From assembly GCA_017625675.1 (NCBI GenBank), contig JAGAKK010000066.1, positions 1-46,020 of the forward strand: 46,020 nucleotides of DNA, read 5' to 3'. Positions 25,918 through 33,810 of this stretch are shown here, piece by piece. Both the position numbers and the translations under genes were made by a program. The number at the start of each line of letters is the position of its first letter. Position 1 is the stretch's first letter. This DNA is from Clostridia bacterium. Lineage in GTDB: Bacteria; Bacillota; Clostridia; UBA1212. The notes beneath the pieces were generated by a model that was given only the letters and a program-made list of their open reading frames with translations, did no database searches and was not told the DNA's origin.

Positions 25918-27574
25918 AAAGGTTTGTATTTGCGGAATAAATTCACAATATATACATTCAAATCCTGCGGTTTACAGTCTGGCTGCGTATTATTACGAAA
26001 ACAGCAGGTTTTCAGGCACCGACAAAGCCTTTTCCGTAACGATAAAGGAATACACCGTTAATGATATTATCGGCAACATTCTTCTTGATATTGCGGCGGA
26101 AAGGCCTGAGGTTCTTGCCTTTTCGGTGTACATCTGGAACGTGGAAACGGTGAAGAAGTTGCTGTCTGACGTCAGCAAGGTGCTGCCTGAAACGCAGGTG
26201 GTGATTGGTGGGCCTGAGGTGTCTTTCGGAACGGAGCATTGCGGCATTGACGATAATCTTTTCGACTTCGTGATAGAGGGCGAAGGGGAGCTTGCCTTTA
26301 CGGAGTTTCTTGATACTCTTTCAGGGGAAGGGAAATTGCCACGGAAAATAAGGGCCGAAAGACTTCTTGAAATGGCTGAAATTCCTTTTATTTACGAGGT
26401 TTTTGACCTTGCAAGATTTGAGAACAGAATAATATATTACGAAACGTCAAGAGGTTGTCCCTTCGGTTGCTCATATTGCCTTTCAGGCGGCGACAAATCT
26501 CCGGTGAGATTTTTGCCGGTGGAGACAGTTTTTCGGCATATTGATTTTTTTGCAGAGAACAATGTGCCGCTGGTGAAATTTGTTGACAGGACTTTTAATT
26601 GCAATCCCGAAAGGGCAAAGGCTATCGTTGGAAAGATTGCTTCTCTTCCTGAAACGTGCAGGACTTGTTTTCACTTTGAGGTGGGGGCGGACCTTTTCGA
26701 CAATGATTTTCTCGGCCTTTTAGCAACCCTTCCCAAGGGGCGGGTGCAGATTGAGGCAGGTATACAGTCCACCAATAACGAGGTGCTTTCAAGGTGTGTA
26801 AGGAAAACCGATAATAATCGTGTCTTTGACAACTTGCAGAAAATATGCAGTTATGGCAACATTAACGTGCATACGGATCTTATTGCCGGCCTTCCGGGGG
26901 AGAACTTAGACTCGTTCAAAAATTCTTTTAACGATGTGTATGCGTTAAGAAGTCATCAATTCCAATTAGGTTTCTTGAAAAGACTTCAGGGAGCGCCCCT
27001 TTGCGACACCGAAAAGGCTGATGGTCTGGTGTTTTCCGAAAATTCTCCCTATGAGATTCTGGAGAGCGCTTGTCTTTCTTTTGGCGAAATCACCGAGCTG
27101 AAGGAGGTGGAGGCGGCCCTGGAGCGGTATTATAACTCGGGTTATTACGTTGAGACATTGAAAAGAGTTGACGGCTGTTTCGGGACGTCCTACGAATTTT
27201 ACAGAAGGCTTGCGGAGTATTTAAAAGGGCAAGGCCTTTTGTGGGGCGGTGTTTCAAAGAGGAGAGCATTTGACGGCCTTTATGAGTTTTGTTGCGGCGG
27301 CGTTAATGATGAAGCTCTTGCAGAAACAATGCTCCTTGACTATTTTTCCTCGGACAAGTCGGAGCTTCCCCCTGACAGCCTGCGCTTTGTGTGGAGGCAT
27401 TCAAGGGCCTACAGGAACAGTGAGTCAGAGGTGTACAAGGCATTGAACATAGATGATTTTGCAGGATTTGGAATAAGGTACGTGGGCGGCAATGCTTACG
27501 TATTTGATTACCGCGGGAAAGACCCCGTTACAGGGCGGTACAGCCTAGGTGGCGTGGTAGAAAACGTTAAATAA
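25907..27574 (+). CDS. B12-binding-domain radical SAM protein (DUF4080-like)
   Basis: About 555 residues. The N-terminal ~140 residues are a cobalamin-binding Rossmann domain (KKVCICGINSQYIHSNPAVY, then VIGGPEVSFG and DFVIEGEGELAF). The radical SAM core begins with ETSRGCPFGCSYC (about 178-190), the CxxxCxxC that binds the 4Fe-4S cluster and SAM. The C-terminal part matches the DUF4080-like extension of clostridial members. The substrate is unknown; methylation or a radical C-C/C-S reaction is possible. The start is best placed at GTG 25907, preceded by AAAGAGGG; it overlaps the glycosidase end by 11 bases, and a TTG at 25892 has no site. Confidence 0.9.
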   Translation: MKIKKVCICGINSQYIHSNPAVYSLAAYYYENSRFSGTDKAFSVTIKEYTVNDIIGNILLDIAAERPEVLAFSVYIWNVETVKKLLSDVSKVLPETQVVIGGPEVSFGTEHCGIDDNLFDFVIEGEGELAFTEFLDTLSGEGKLPRKIRAERLLEMAEIPFIYEVFDLARFENRIIYYETSRGCPFGCSYCLSGGDKSPVRFLPVETVFRHIDFFAENNVPLVKFVDRTFNCNPERAKAIVGKIASLPETCRTCFHFEVGADLFDNDFLGLLATLPKGRVQIEAGIQSTNNEVLSRCVRKTDNNRVFDNLQKICSYGNINVHTDLIAGLPGENLDSFKNSFNDVYALRSHQFQLGFLKRLQGAPLCDTEKADGLVFSENSPYEILESACLSFGEITELKEVEAALERYYNSGYYVETLKRVDGCFGTSYEFYRRLAEYLKGQGLLWGGVSKRRAFDGLYEFCCGGVNDEALAETMLLDYFSSDKSELPPDSLRFVWRHSRAYRNSESEVYKALNIDDFAGFGIRYVGGNAYVFDYRGKDPVTGRYSLGGVVENVK

Positions 27575-27598
27575 TTTGCTGAAAGGAGCAATAATGAT

Positions 27599-28153
27599 AT
27601 GAAAGTTTTAATGATGATATCAAATGGTTTTGAAGAAGTGGAGGCTCTTACAACGGTGGACCTTTTAAGGCGCGGCGGTGTGGAGGTCAATATGTGCAGT
27701 ATGACGGGTGAGCTTCTTTTGCACGGGTCTCACGGCATTGACATTATGGCAAACTCTATCTGGAGCGAGGCTATGGTCAAGGACTACGACGAGTACGACG
27801 GAGTGATCCTTCCCGGAGGACTTCCCAATTCTCACACGCTCCGTGACGATGAAAGAGTCATTGCGGCTTTAAAGAAATTTGCATCTGACAGCAAAATCGT
27901 GGCGGCAATATGCGCGGCGCCGTGCGCCCTTGAAAGGGCCGGCTTGCTGGTGGGTAAGGAAGCGACATCCTATCCCGGTTGCATTGATGAAACTAAATGC
28001 AATTACCAGGAGATACCCACTGTTGTGTGCGATAATATCGTAACAAGCAGAGGCGTAGGCACGGCAATTGATTTTGCCTTGACTCTTCTGAGACTTTTTA
28101 AAGGACCCGAGGTGGCAGGAGACCTTGCTGACGGGATATTATATGAGGGATAG
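27599..28153 (+). CDS. DJ-1/PfpI-family protein
   Basis: 184 residues of the DJ-1/YajL group: FEEVEALTTVDLLRRGGVEV at the N-terminus and VAAICAAPCALERAGLL (about 101-117), whose first Cys is the reactive nucleophile-elbow residue. Members act as glyoxalase III-like, chaperone or protein-repair enzymes against reactive aldehydes; the exact activity cannot be told from sequence. Preceded by AAAGGAG, about ten bases before the ATG. It ends in TAG and is followed within ten bases by a strong hairpin. Confidence 0.9.
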   Translation: MKVLMMISNGFEEVEALTTVDLLRRGGVEVNMCSMTGELLLHGSHGIDIMANSIWSEAMVKDYDEYDGVILPGGLPNSHTLRDDERVIAALKKFASDSKIVAAICAAPCALERAGLLVGKEATSYPGCIDETKCNYQEIPTVVCDNIVTSRGVGTAIDFALTLLRLFKGPEVAGDLADGILYEG

Positions 28154-28159
28154 GGTATA

Positions 28160-28296
28160 AAAAGCGTGACAGGGGGCAGGTCTATGTCACGCTTTTCAAT
28201 GTGTGACAAGGGGCATACGCACAAAACTACGGAAGTTTGTGTGGTATGCCCCTTGTCATCTTTTATTTTTTGTGACAGTGACCTGCCCCCTGTCAC
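28160..28296. repeat. nested palindromic element R4 between convergent genes
   Basis: Three hairpins in 137 bp. Stem 1: AAAAGCGTGACA/TGTCACGCTTTT (28160-28196), a terminator for the DJ-1 gene. Stem 2: an imperfect 22-base stem (28204-28225 with 28236-28258) beginning TGACAAGGGGCATACG. Stem 3: GTGACAGTGACC...TGTCAC (28272-28296). In addition the first 17 bases of the dispersed repeat (28166-28182) and 28280-28296 are perfect reverse complements, so stems 1 and 3 can pair around stem 2. The last stem overlaps the end of the full-length galK frame. Confidence 0.85.
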
Positions 28297-28388
28297 ATTT
28301 TTATTTCTCTTGCGCCGTCGCCTATCTCGCATACGTAGAACTGTGGCTCGATACCGATTGCCGCCTTGTACTTTTCACCTACAACCTA
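28293..28388 (-). pseudogene. galK: 3' end of galK separated by an in-frame TAG
   Basis: Directly after the amber codon (28388-28386) the same frame continues for 30 codons to a TGA at 28295-28293. It reads VVGEKYKAAIGIEPQFYVCE then IGDGAREIKM. The FYV..IGDGA pattern is the conserved C-terminal strand of galactokinases, so this is the true end of the gene, cut off by a nonsense change (for example CAG to TAG). Confidence 0.85.
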
Positions 28389-29492
28389 TTTGAAGTCGTC
28401 AATACGGTGGCGGTTTACGATGTTAACGGTGCAACCGCCGAAGCCGCCGCCGCACATACGGCTGCCGATACAGCCATCAAAATTTTCAGCGGCATCATAC
28501 ATTGCGTCAAGCTCGTCGCCTGTGGCCTCGTAAAGGTATCTTATGGATTGGTTTGCCTCTCTCATAAGCTTGCCGAAGCCCTGAAGGTCCCCTGCTTCCA
28601 ATACTGAAACAGCTTTTTTTACTCTGTCGTTTTCATAAATAACGTGCTGAACACGGTTCTTGATGATGTTGTCTGTAAATGCTGCAGAATACTTCTCGAA
28701 ATCGTCAGGAGTGTACTCGCAAAGAGCGTTCTTCACGTCGGACGCATTGACACCGCTTGCTTTTTCAGCCTCCTGCATCACGGAGAGACCAACCTCTACC
28801 TCGTGGCGGCGCTCGTTGTACTTAGAAGCGCCAAGGGCGTGCTTCTTGCAGGTGTTTGCAAGGATAAGGACGTTGTCCCCAAGATCAAGAGGAACGTATT
28901 TGTACTCCAGCGTTCCGCAGTTAAGCATTATGGCGTGGTTTTCCTTGCCCATACCGCTGGCAAACTGGTCCATTATGCCGCAATTGACGTCACAGAAATT
29001 GTTTTCTGCGCTCTGTCCCATAAGTGCCAGCTCAATGTTGTCAAAGTTTCCGCCGAAAAGGGTGGAAACGGCAATGCCTGTGGCAAGCTCTATTGACGCA
29101 GAAGAGGAAAGTCCGCTGCCGAAAGGTATCGTTCCGTCGAAAAGCATGTCAATTCCTTCAACTTTGCAACCTTTTTTTATAAGTTCTTTGATAACGCCTG
29201 CCTGATAATTTCCCCACTTGAGGTCCCTTGCTTTTTCAATGTCGTTAAGGTCAAAACTGTATATTCCTTCGAGGTCGGTGGCGGCAAGATTAACGGTGCC
29301 GGAAGTGCCGTTTTTTCTGATAGCTACCACGTTATCCAGGGTGAGCGCTGCAGGAAAAACGTATCCGCCGCAATAATCTATGTGCTCGCCGATAAGGTTT
29401 ACTCTACCGGGAGCGGCAAAAAATCTGAGCCCTTCATCGCTTCCGAAGATGGCCTTGAACTTTAATTTTATATCGTTAATTCTGTTTTTCAT
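28386..29492 (-). CDS. galK: galactokinase, truncated by 30-odd residues at the C-terminus
   Basis: Phosphorylates galactose in the Leloir pathway; GHMP-kinase fold. APGRVNLIGEHIDYCGG (about residues 24-40) binds galactose, GSGLSSSASIE (about 124-134) is the ATP loop, and RMCGGGFGGCTV (about 347-358) is motif 3. The frame stops at TAG as codon 369, though the normal C-terminus follows in frame (see the adjacent entry). The loss removes part of the last domain and may weaken or inactivate the enzyme; all catalytic motifs are present. Start: ATG at 29492 with GGAGGA eight bases upstream; the longer frame to 29564 runs into the promoter region. Transcribed divergently from carD, convergent with the DJ-1 gene. 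Confidence 0.9.
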   Translation of the reverse strand: MKNRINDIKLKFKAIFGSDEGLRFFAAPGRVNLIGEHIDYCGGYVFPAALTLDNVVAIRKNGTSGTVNLAATDLEGIYSFDLNDIEKARDLKWGNYQAGVIKELIKKGCKVEGIDMLFDGTIPFGSGLSSSASIELATGIAVSTLFGGNFDNIELALMGQSAENNFCDVNCGIMDQFASGMGKENHAIMLNCGTLEYKYVPLDLGDNVLILANTCKKHALGASKYNERRHEVEVGLSVMQEAEKASGVNASDVKNALCEYTPDDFEKYSAAFTDNIIKNRVQHVIYENDRVKKAVSVLEAGDLQGFGKLMREANQSIRYLYEATGDELDAMYDAAENFDGCIGSRMCGGGFGGCTVNIVNRHRIDDFK

Positions 29493-29515
29493 AAAATTAT
29501 TCCTCCGTAATTCCC

Positions 29516-29544
29516 TTGAAATTTTCCATAAAATAGTATATAAT
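29516..29544 (+). promoter_or_regulatory. promoter of carD
   Basis: TTGAAA (29516-29521), 17 bases, TATAAT (29539-29544). Confidence 0.78.
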
Positions 29545-29564
29545 AAAACATGTAAACAGCACAA
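29535..29564 (-). promoter_or_regulatory. candidate galK promoter overlapping the carD promoter
   Basis: Minus strand: TTGTGC (29564-29559), 18 bases, TATACT (29540-29535). The two -10 boxes overlap, so galK and carD may compete for RNA polymerase. Confidence 0.5.
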
Positions 29565-29631
29565 GTCTTTTTTGCGAAGGTGCGTGAAGGATTGTGTGTT
29601 AATGTGTGTTAAAGGCTTAGGTGGAAAAGAT

Positions 29632-30126
29632 ATGAGTTACGGTATAGGTGACAAAGTGGTATACCCGATGCACGGCGCAGGAATTATTGTTTCTATTGAG
29701 GAGCGCGAGGTTCTGGGCGAGATTGCGAAATATTACGACGTGGAGTTTCCCTACGGAAATCTTCGTCTTATGGTGCCCATGGCTAATACCGAGCAGTTGG
29801 GAATTCGTGACGTGATGAGCGCAGATATGATTCCCCAGGTTATTGAGCATATAAAAAAGGCTGGCGGGGAAAATATGAACCAGAACTGGAACAAGCGTCA
29901 GCGTGAAAATCTTGATAAAATACGTAGCGGAAACATTTTTGAGGTGGCTACGGTGTATAAGTTTTTGTATCTGAGGGACGCGGCCAGAGCTCTTTCTACG
30001 GGAGAGAAGAAAATGCTTACGAATGCGAAGCATATTCTGTTCAGTGAGCTGGTTCTTGCCAGCGGCAGAGAATTTGAGGAAATCGAGGCTATGGTTCTGG
30101 AGGCGGTTAACTCTTCTTCAAAATAG
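29632..30126 (+). CDS. CarD-family transcriptional regulator
   Basis: 164 residues. The N-terminal ~60 residues (YGIGDKVVYPMHGAGIIVSI) are the Tudor-like RNA-polymerase-interacting domain that contacts the beta subunit; the rest is helical and contacts promoter DNA near the -10. CarD-like proteins stabilise open complexes and often affect rRNA and stress genes. The start is the ATG at 29632 behind AGGTGG; the frame is open much further upstream but that part lies in the promoter, and an ATG at 29602 has a weaker site. Confidence 0.88.
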   Translation: MSYGIGDKVVYPMHGAGIIVSIEEREVLGEIAKYYDVEFPYGNLRLMVPMANTEQLGIRDVMSADMIPQVIEHIKKAGGENMNQNWNKRQRENLDKIRSGNIFEVATVYKFLYLRDAARALSTGEKKMLTNAKHILFSELVLASGREFEEIEAMVLEAVNSSSK

Positions 30127-30157
30127 TACTATCCGAAAGGGATCAGGGATTTTAAGT

Positions 30158-30712
30158 ATGGGTAAAAGTTATTTGGATTATGATAAGGTGACCTGGAAGG
30201 ACGTTGTTCTACGTTATCTTAAAGTGTGCGGCCTTTCTTTAGGCGGCGCTTTGCTGGGTTGTATTCCGGTTATTGCCGTTATCAATTTTTTCGATTGGGA
30301 AAGTTATTTGCTCTATGTCCTTGCAGGCGTAGGCGCAATGGTTTTTTACGGCGTGTTTTTTCACAAGGAAGACCGCAGATGGTACGACCACTTCGGCATA
30401 GTTATCTTTGCGGCGCTGGGAACGTTGCTGGGCCAGATAATAAATTATATGATTTATTATGCGCCTCAATGGGTATCTCCTGCTTTTGAGAAGATGGGTT
30501 ATTTTGACAGAACTATGAAGGCTTATTTCATTGACCCTGTGTTTGACGGAATATCTGCCGGAAAGCTTATGACAGACGACGGCTCTTTTTCTGTGTGGAC
30601 AGTGTACTTTATATCCCTTGCGGTGGTATTGATAGGTATTTACGTAACCTTCCTTTTTGTATTGGCCAGCGACAAGCCTGAAAAAGATAATAAACGAAAT
30701 AAAAAACATTGA
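30158..30712 (+). CDS. membrane protein of unknown function
   Basis: 184 residues with four predicted spans: about 25-46 (GLSLGGALLGCIPVIAVINFF), 50-67, 80-104 (IVIFAALGTLLGQIINYMIYY) and 145-170, and a basic tail (DNKRNKKH). No family is recognised. The start at ATG 30158 is the first Met beyond the end of carD, 31 bases after its stop; SD is poor. Probably co-transcribed with carD. Confidence 0.68.
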   Translation: MGKSYLDYDKVTWKDVVLRYLKVCGLSLGGALLGCIPVIAVINFFDWESYLLYVLAGVGAMVFYGVFFHKEDRRWYDHFGIVIFAALGTLLGQIINYMIYYAPQWVSPAFEKMGYFDRTMKAYFIDPVFDGISAGKLMTDDGSFSVWTVYFISLAVVLIGIYVTFLFVLASDKPEKDNKRNKKH

Positions 30713-30819
30713 TTGATAAAACAGGGCGCAGACGAGATTGCGTTTTGTTTGCGTCCTGATGCCTCCTGTGGGAAAGTCCCTTGGGGGCATTATTGTTATA
30801 TAAGAGAAAGGGATTTGCT

Positions 30820-31758
30820 TTGAGTTTAAAATTGATTTTTAAGAAGGCCGGGGAGGTCTTTAAGAAAAATATAGGTGTGATATTGGCATTGTTTCTTATG
30901 ATGTACGTGCCGGTTGCTCTTTTGAACGGTTTTACTATGGTGAAGCTTGACAACAGCGCGAAGATTGACGAGGTCAATGAGAAACTGGAGAGAGATGATA
31001 TTACCGAAGAGGAAAAGGAATTGGCAGAGGCCATTCTGGCAGACGAGTATGCAAAGCATACGGTATACCTTTGTGCGGTGATGGCTGTAAGTGTCTTGTC
31101 CTCTGCTTTTTCTATCGCAATAATAAAATTGTCTGCAGATAGTTCTGCAGGCTGTGATCTCAGAGCTCGCGGCAAGAAGGATGAAGAAGAGGTTGTGATT
31201 GATGCGGAATACGATATTGTGACAGATTCGTACGTATGTGACAGCGATGAAGAGAAAGACTATCAATATTATTTTTCAGAGGCAGTGAAATGTCTTCCAA
31301 GGTATTTCTTTGCTTTGATCTTTTCCGTGCTGATGGTTATGTTAGGTGTTTTTTTCTTCGTGATTCCGGGTGTTATTGCAGCGATAATTGCCGCTTTCGT
31401 GCCGTATACCATTGCTCTTACTAAATTCAGAAGCAGAGCGGCGTTTACGTTTTCATCCACAGTGATAGCGAAAAATCATAAACTTCTGACAATATACATC
31501 GTTTATATCATTGCCAATATGCTTCTGACAGAAGTTTCTTCCTTTGTTATGACAAAATTGGCGGTGGGCAACGTTTACGGTGAGTTTGCTGTCTTTACGG
31601 GAATTAACTGCGTTCTGTCCTTTGCAATGATAATTTTTACAATTGCGCTGGCAGTGGGATTTTCTTATGCAATAGAAAACTCTCCCCGGCTTAAGGAAAT
31701 CGTTGCAGTGGGCAACCGATTTGAAGAGGAGAGAAAGGCTCGGAAAGAGCAGAATTGA
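30820..31758 (+). CDS. polytopic membrane protein (GPDPase-membrane/DUF975-like)
   Basis: 312 residues. Hydrophobic segments near residues 15-37, 85-110, 172-210 (FFALIFSVLMVMLGVFFFVIPGVIAAIIAAF), 230-255 and 280-300, plus an acidic soluble loop (about 125-165). The layout, with a glycine/proline-rich VIPGVIAA turn, resembles the membrane domain family PF10110/DUF975, whose function is unknown. Start chosen at TTG 30820 because AAAGGG lies seven bases upstream; an earlier TTG at 30781 has no site. It faces truA, with only three bases between the stops. Confidence 0.68.
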   Translation: MSLKLIFKKAGEVFKKNIGVILALFLMMYVPVALLNGFTMVKLDNSAKIDEVNEKLERDDITEEEKELAEAILADEYAKHTVYLCAVMAVSVLSSAFSIAIIKLSADSSAGCDLRARGKKDEEEVVIDAEYDIVTDSYVCDSDEEKDYQYYFSEAVKCLPRYFFALIFSVLMVMLGVFFFVIPGVIAAIIAAFVPYTIALTKFRSRAAFTFSSTVIAKNHKLLTIYIVYIIANMLLTEVSSFVMTKLAVGNVYGEFAVFTGINCVLSFAMIIFTIALAVGFSYAIENSPRLKEIVAVGNRFEEERKARKEQN

Positions 31759-31761
31759 TTA

Positions 31762-32580
31762 TTAATATTTGACTTTATTAAGGTATAAACCTTGGGCAGG
31801 CGCTGTGATGCCTGCCTTTTTTCTGTTTTTAGAGGCAATTATTTCAGGTATATCAGCAGGTTGTATTTTGCCCTGGCCTGCATAAACAATGGTGCCTGCA
31901 ATTATTCTCACCATGTTGTAGAGAAAACCATCTCCCTCTACGTAAAGGGCATAAAGGTCGGAGCCGTCAGGCATAAGAAAGGGCGCATTGACCTTTTCAA
32001 CCCGAATGTCAAAAATAGTTCTTTCTGTGGTCTTTGCAGAACCACCTGCGGCGCAAAATGCATCAAATTGGTGAGTCCCCAAAAGTCCTTTTGCGGCAAG
32101 CTTCATTGCGTCAAGGTCAAGGCTTGTGCCGTTTTTTATTGAAACGTGCCAGGCTCTGTTTTCAAGGGCCGGTACGGAAAATTCGCCGGTGTAGAACAAA
32201 TACTTATAGGTTTTTGAAACAACGTCAAAACGTGCGTGAAAATCATCCGGAGCTTTTTCGGATCGATATACGCAAATATCAGAGGGGAGAAATTGCTTAA
32301 GTGCGTAGCAAATTCTTTCTGCAGGAATGCTTTCGTTGTCCGTGTGGAAGCTTGCGCAATACATGTCTGCGTGGACTCCGGCATCAGTGCGGCTTACCCC
32401 TATGGGCTCCACTGCCTCTTGACCCTCAATTTTTCCGGCAAAGTCACCGTAAAGGGCGCGAAGGGCCGAGGCAAGAGTTCCTTGAATGGTTTTAAGACCG
32501 GACTCCTTGCCGTTCATGTTTTGTATCTGCCAGCCGTGGTATGCCGTGCCGTCGTATCTTAAATATAATCTGACGTTCAT
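31762..32580 (-). CDS. truA: tRNA pseudouridine(38-40) synthase TruA
   Basis: Makes pseudouridine at positions 38-40 of the anticodon arm. Motifs: LRYDGTAYHGWQIQ at the N-terminus, GVSRTDAGVHA (about 60-70) with the catalytic Asp, and FLYNMVRIIAGT (about 219-230). Length 272 is typical. It follows the ROK kinase gene by 23 bases on the same strand, so one transcript is likely; no separate promoter was seen. Confidence 0.95.
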   Translation of the reverse strand: MNVRLYLRYDGTAYHGWQIQNMNGKESGLKTIQGTLASALRALYGDFAGKIEGQEAVEPIGVSRTDAGVHADMYCASFHTDNESIPAERICYALKQFLPSDICVYRSEKAPDDFHARFDVVSKTYKYLFYTGEFSVPALENRAWHVSIKNGTSLDLDAMKLAAKGLLGTHQFDAFCAAGGSAKTTERTIFDIRVEKVNAPFLMPDGSDLYALYVEGDGFLYNMVRIIAGTIVYAGQGKIQPADIPEIIASKNRKKAGITAPAQGLYLNKVKY

Positions 32581-32603
32581 AAAATAAGTTCCTTAACGAG
32601 TTT

Positions 32604-33548
32604 TTAGAGCATTGCCGCGCCGATAATGCCGGCGTCATTTTTAAGAGCGGCCCGTTCTATTTTTGTGCGGGGAAGCATGTTGCTGCCGTAGGAATACCTG
32701 AATACGTATTCGCGGAGAGGCTCCAGAAGGTATTCTCCCTCGTTTGAAATGCCGCCGCCGATAAGGATTATTTCAGGCTGGAAGATGTTAATATAATTTA
32801 TTATTCCTTCGCCAAGCTCTTCAATATAGTTTTCAACTACCTGCGTAGCCACCTTGTCTCCTGCGCGCTTTCCGTCAAAAGCAGTCTTTCCGTTGATTTT
32901 ATCAATGTCACCGGCGCACAATTCGTTAAGCATTGAGTCGGGGTTTTTGAGAGCCGCTTCCTTCGTATCTTTTATAAGCGCGGTTGCAGAGGCGTATGCC
33001 TCAAAGCAGCCTTTTCTTCCGCAATTACATTGGCGGCCGTTTCTGTGCGTAATCATGTGTCCAAGCTCGCCTGCAGCGCAGTTAAAGCCGTTGTAAATTT
33101 TTCCGTCGATAATGATGCCGCCGCCAACGCCTGTTCCAAGGGTCACTGCAATGGCAGTTTTATAATTCTTCGCCGCGCCTGAAACAACCTCGCCAAGTAC
33201 CGCGCAATTTGCGTCGTTTTCAAGGTACACGGGAATATTCATTTTCTTTCCGAAAACTTTTCTGACGTCGAAATTTTTGTACGGAAGGTTGGGCGTCAGC
33301 ACGATAATGCCGTTCTCTGCATCCACCGCTCCCGGACAGCCTATTCCTATGGACCTGACGTTATCCTCGCCAACGTTATTTTCAGAAAGAATATCAAGAA
33401 CCAATCCGCACATTCTCTCGGTGATGCTTTCTGCCGTATCACCGGGCTGCACTGTAGGGACACTCTTTTTCGCAACAAGCCGGCCGTCCTCTGTAACAAG
33501 TCCTGCGGCAATATTGATACCGCCTAAATCAATTCCTATCCTGTACAT
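32604..33548 (-). CDS. ROK-family sugar kinase (glucokinase-like)
   Basis: 314 residues. N-terminal phosphate motif GIDLGGINIAAGLV; GTGVGGGIIIDGKI; then ELGHMITHRNGRQCNCGRKG, where His and the Cys-x-Cys-x4-Cys cluster form the zinc-binding ROK signature, followed by CFEAYASATAL. The kinase rather than repressor form, because there is no N-terminal HTH. Glucose is the most probable substrate, but ROK kinases also act on N-acetyl-mannosamine, fructose or allose. The ATG at 33548 lies ten bases after GGAG; a TTG two codons earlier is less likely. Confidence 0.9.
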   Translation of the reverse strand: MYRIGIDLGGINIAAGLVTEDGRLVAKKSVPTVQPGDTAESITERMCGLVLDILSENNVGEDNVRSIGIGCPGAVDAENGIIVLTPNLPYKNFDVRKVFGKKMNIPVYLENDANCAVLGEVVSGAAKNYKTAIAVTLGTGVGGGIIIDGKIYNGFNCAAGELGHMITHRNGRQCNCGRKGCFEAYASATALIKDTKEAALKNPDSMLNELCAGDIDKINGKTAFDGKRAGDKVATQVVENYIEELGEGIINYINIFQPEIILIGGGISNEGEYLLEPLREYVFRYSYGSNMLPRTKIERAALKNDAGIIGAAML

Positions 33549-33586
33549 ACGCAAAATGCTCCTTTACGCAAATATTAACTGCATAC

Positions 33587-33615
33587 ATTTTATCAATAAA
33601 GGCCACGGATTGCAA
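33587..33615 (-). promoter_or_regulatory. promoter of the ROK kinase-truA unit
   Basis: Minus strand: TTGCAA (33615-33610), 17 bases, TAAAAT (33592-33587). Confidence 0.72.
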
Positions 33616-33682
33616 GGTAACTTTTTGCGGAACCAAAGTGCCACCCGAATTTCGCAAAATCGTTTCTGCATAAGGCTTCAAG

Positions 33683-33720
33683 CCCGATGAGTCAGGGGGC
33701 AGGTCACTGACTCATTCGGG
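33683..33720. repeat. dispersed palindrome copy R5
   Basis: Arms CCCGATGAGTCA and TGACTCATTCGGG around the core CAGGGGGCAGGTCACTG, which is identical to copies R4 and R6; arm word TGAGTCA as in R2. Confidence 0.85.
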
Positions 33721-33810
33721 AAATAATTGACGAAAAAAGGGCGGTGGTGTTACCCTATATATACAACGTTGAAAAGCTGTGCACGGCATATTTTAAAAGG
33801 AGGTTTTATT

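Noticed and set aside
28386-28388. General reassignment of TAG to an amino acid.
   Set aside because: TAG ends truB, yggS, the HTH-AAA gene, the DJ-1 gene and carD at sensible family lengths, so it is a normal stop here.
28166-28607. Plus-strand ORFs reading through the nested palindromes and into galK antisense.
   Set aside because: They consist of repeat sequence and galK antisense, with no ribosome site.
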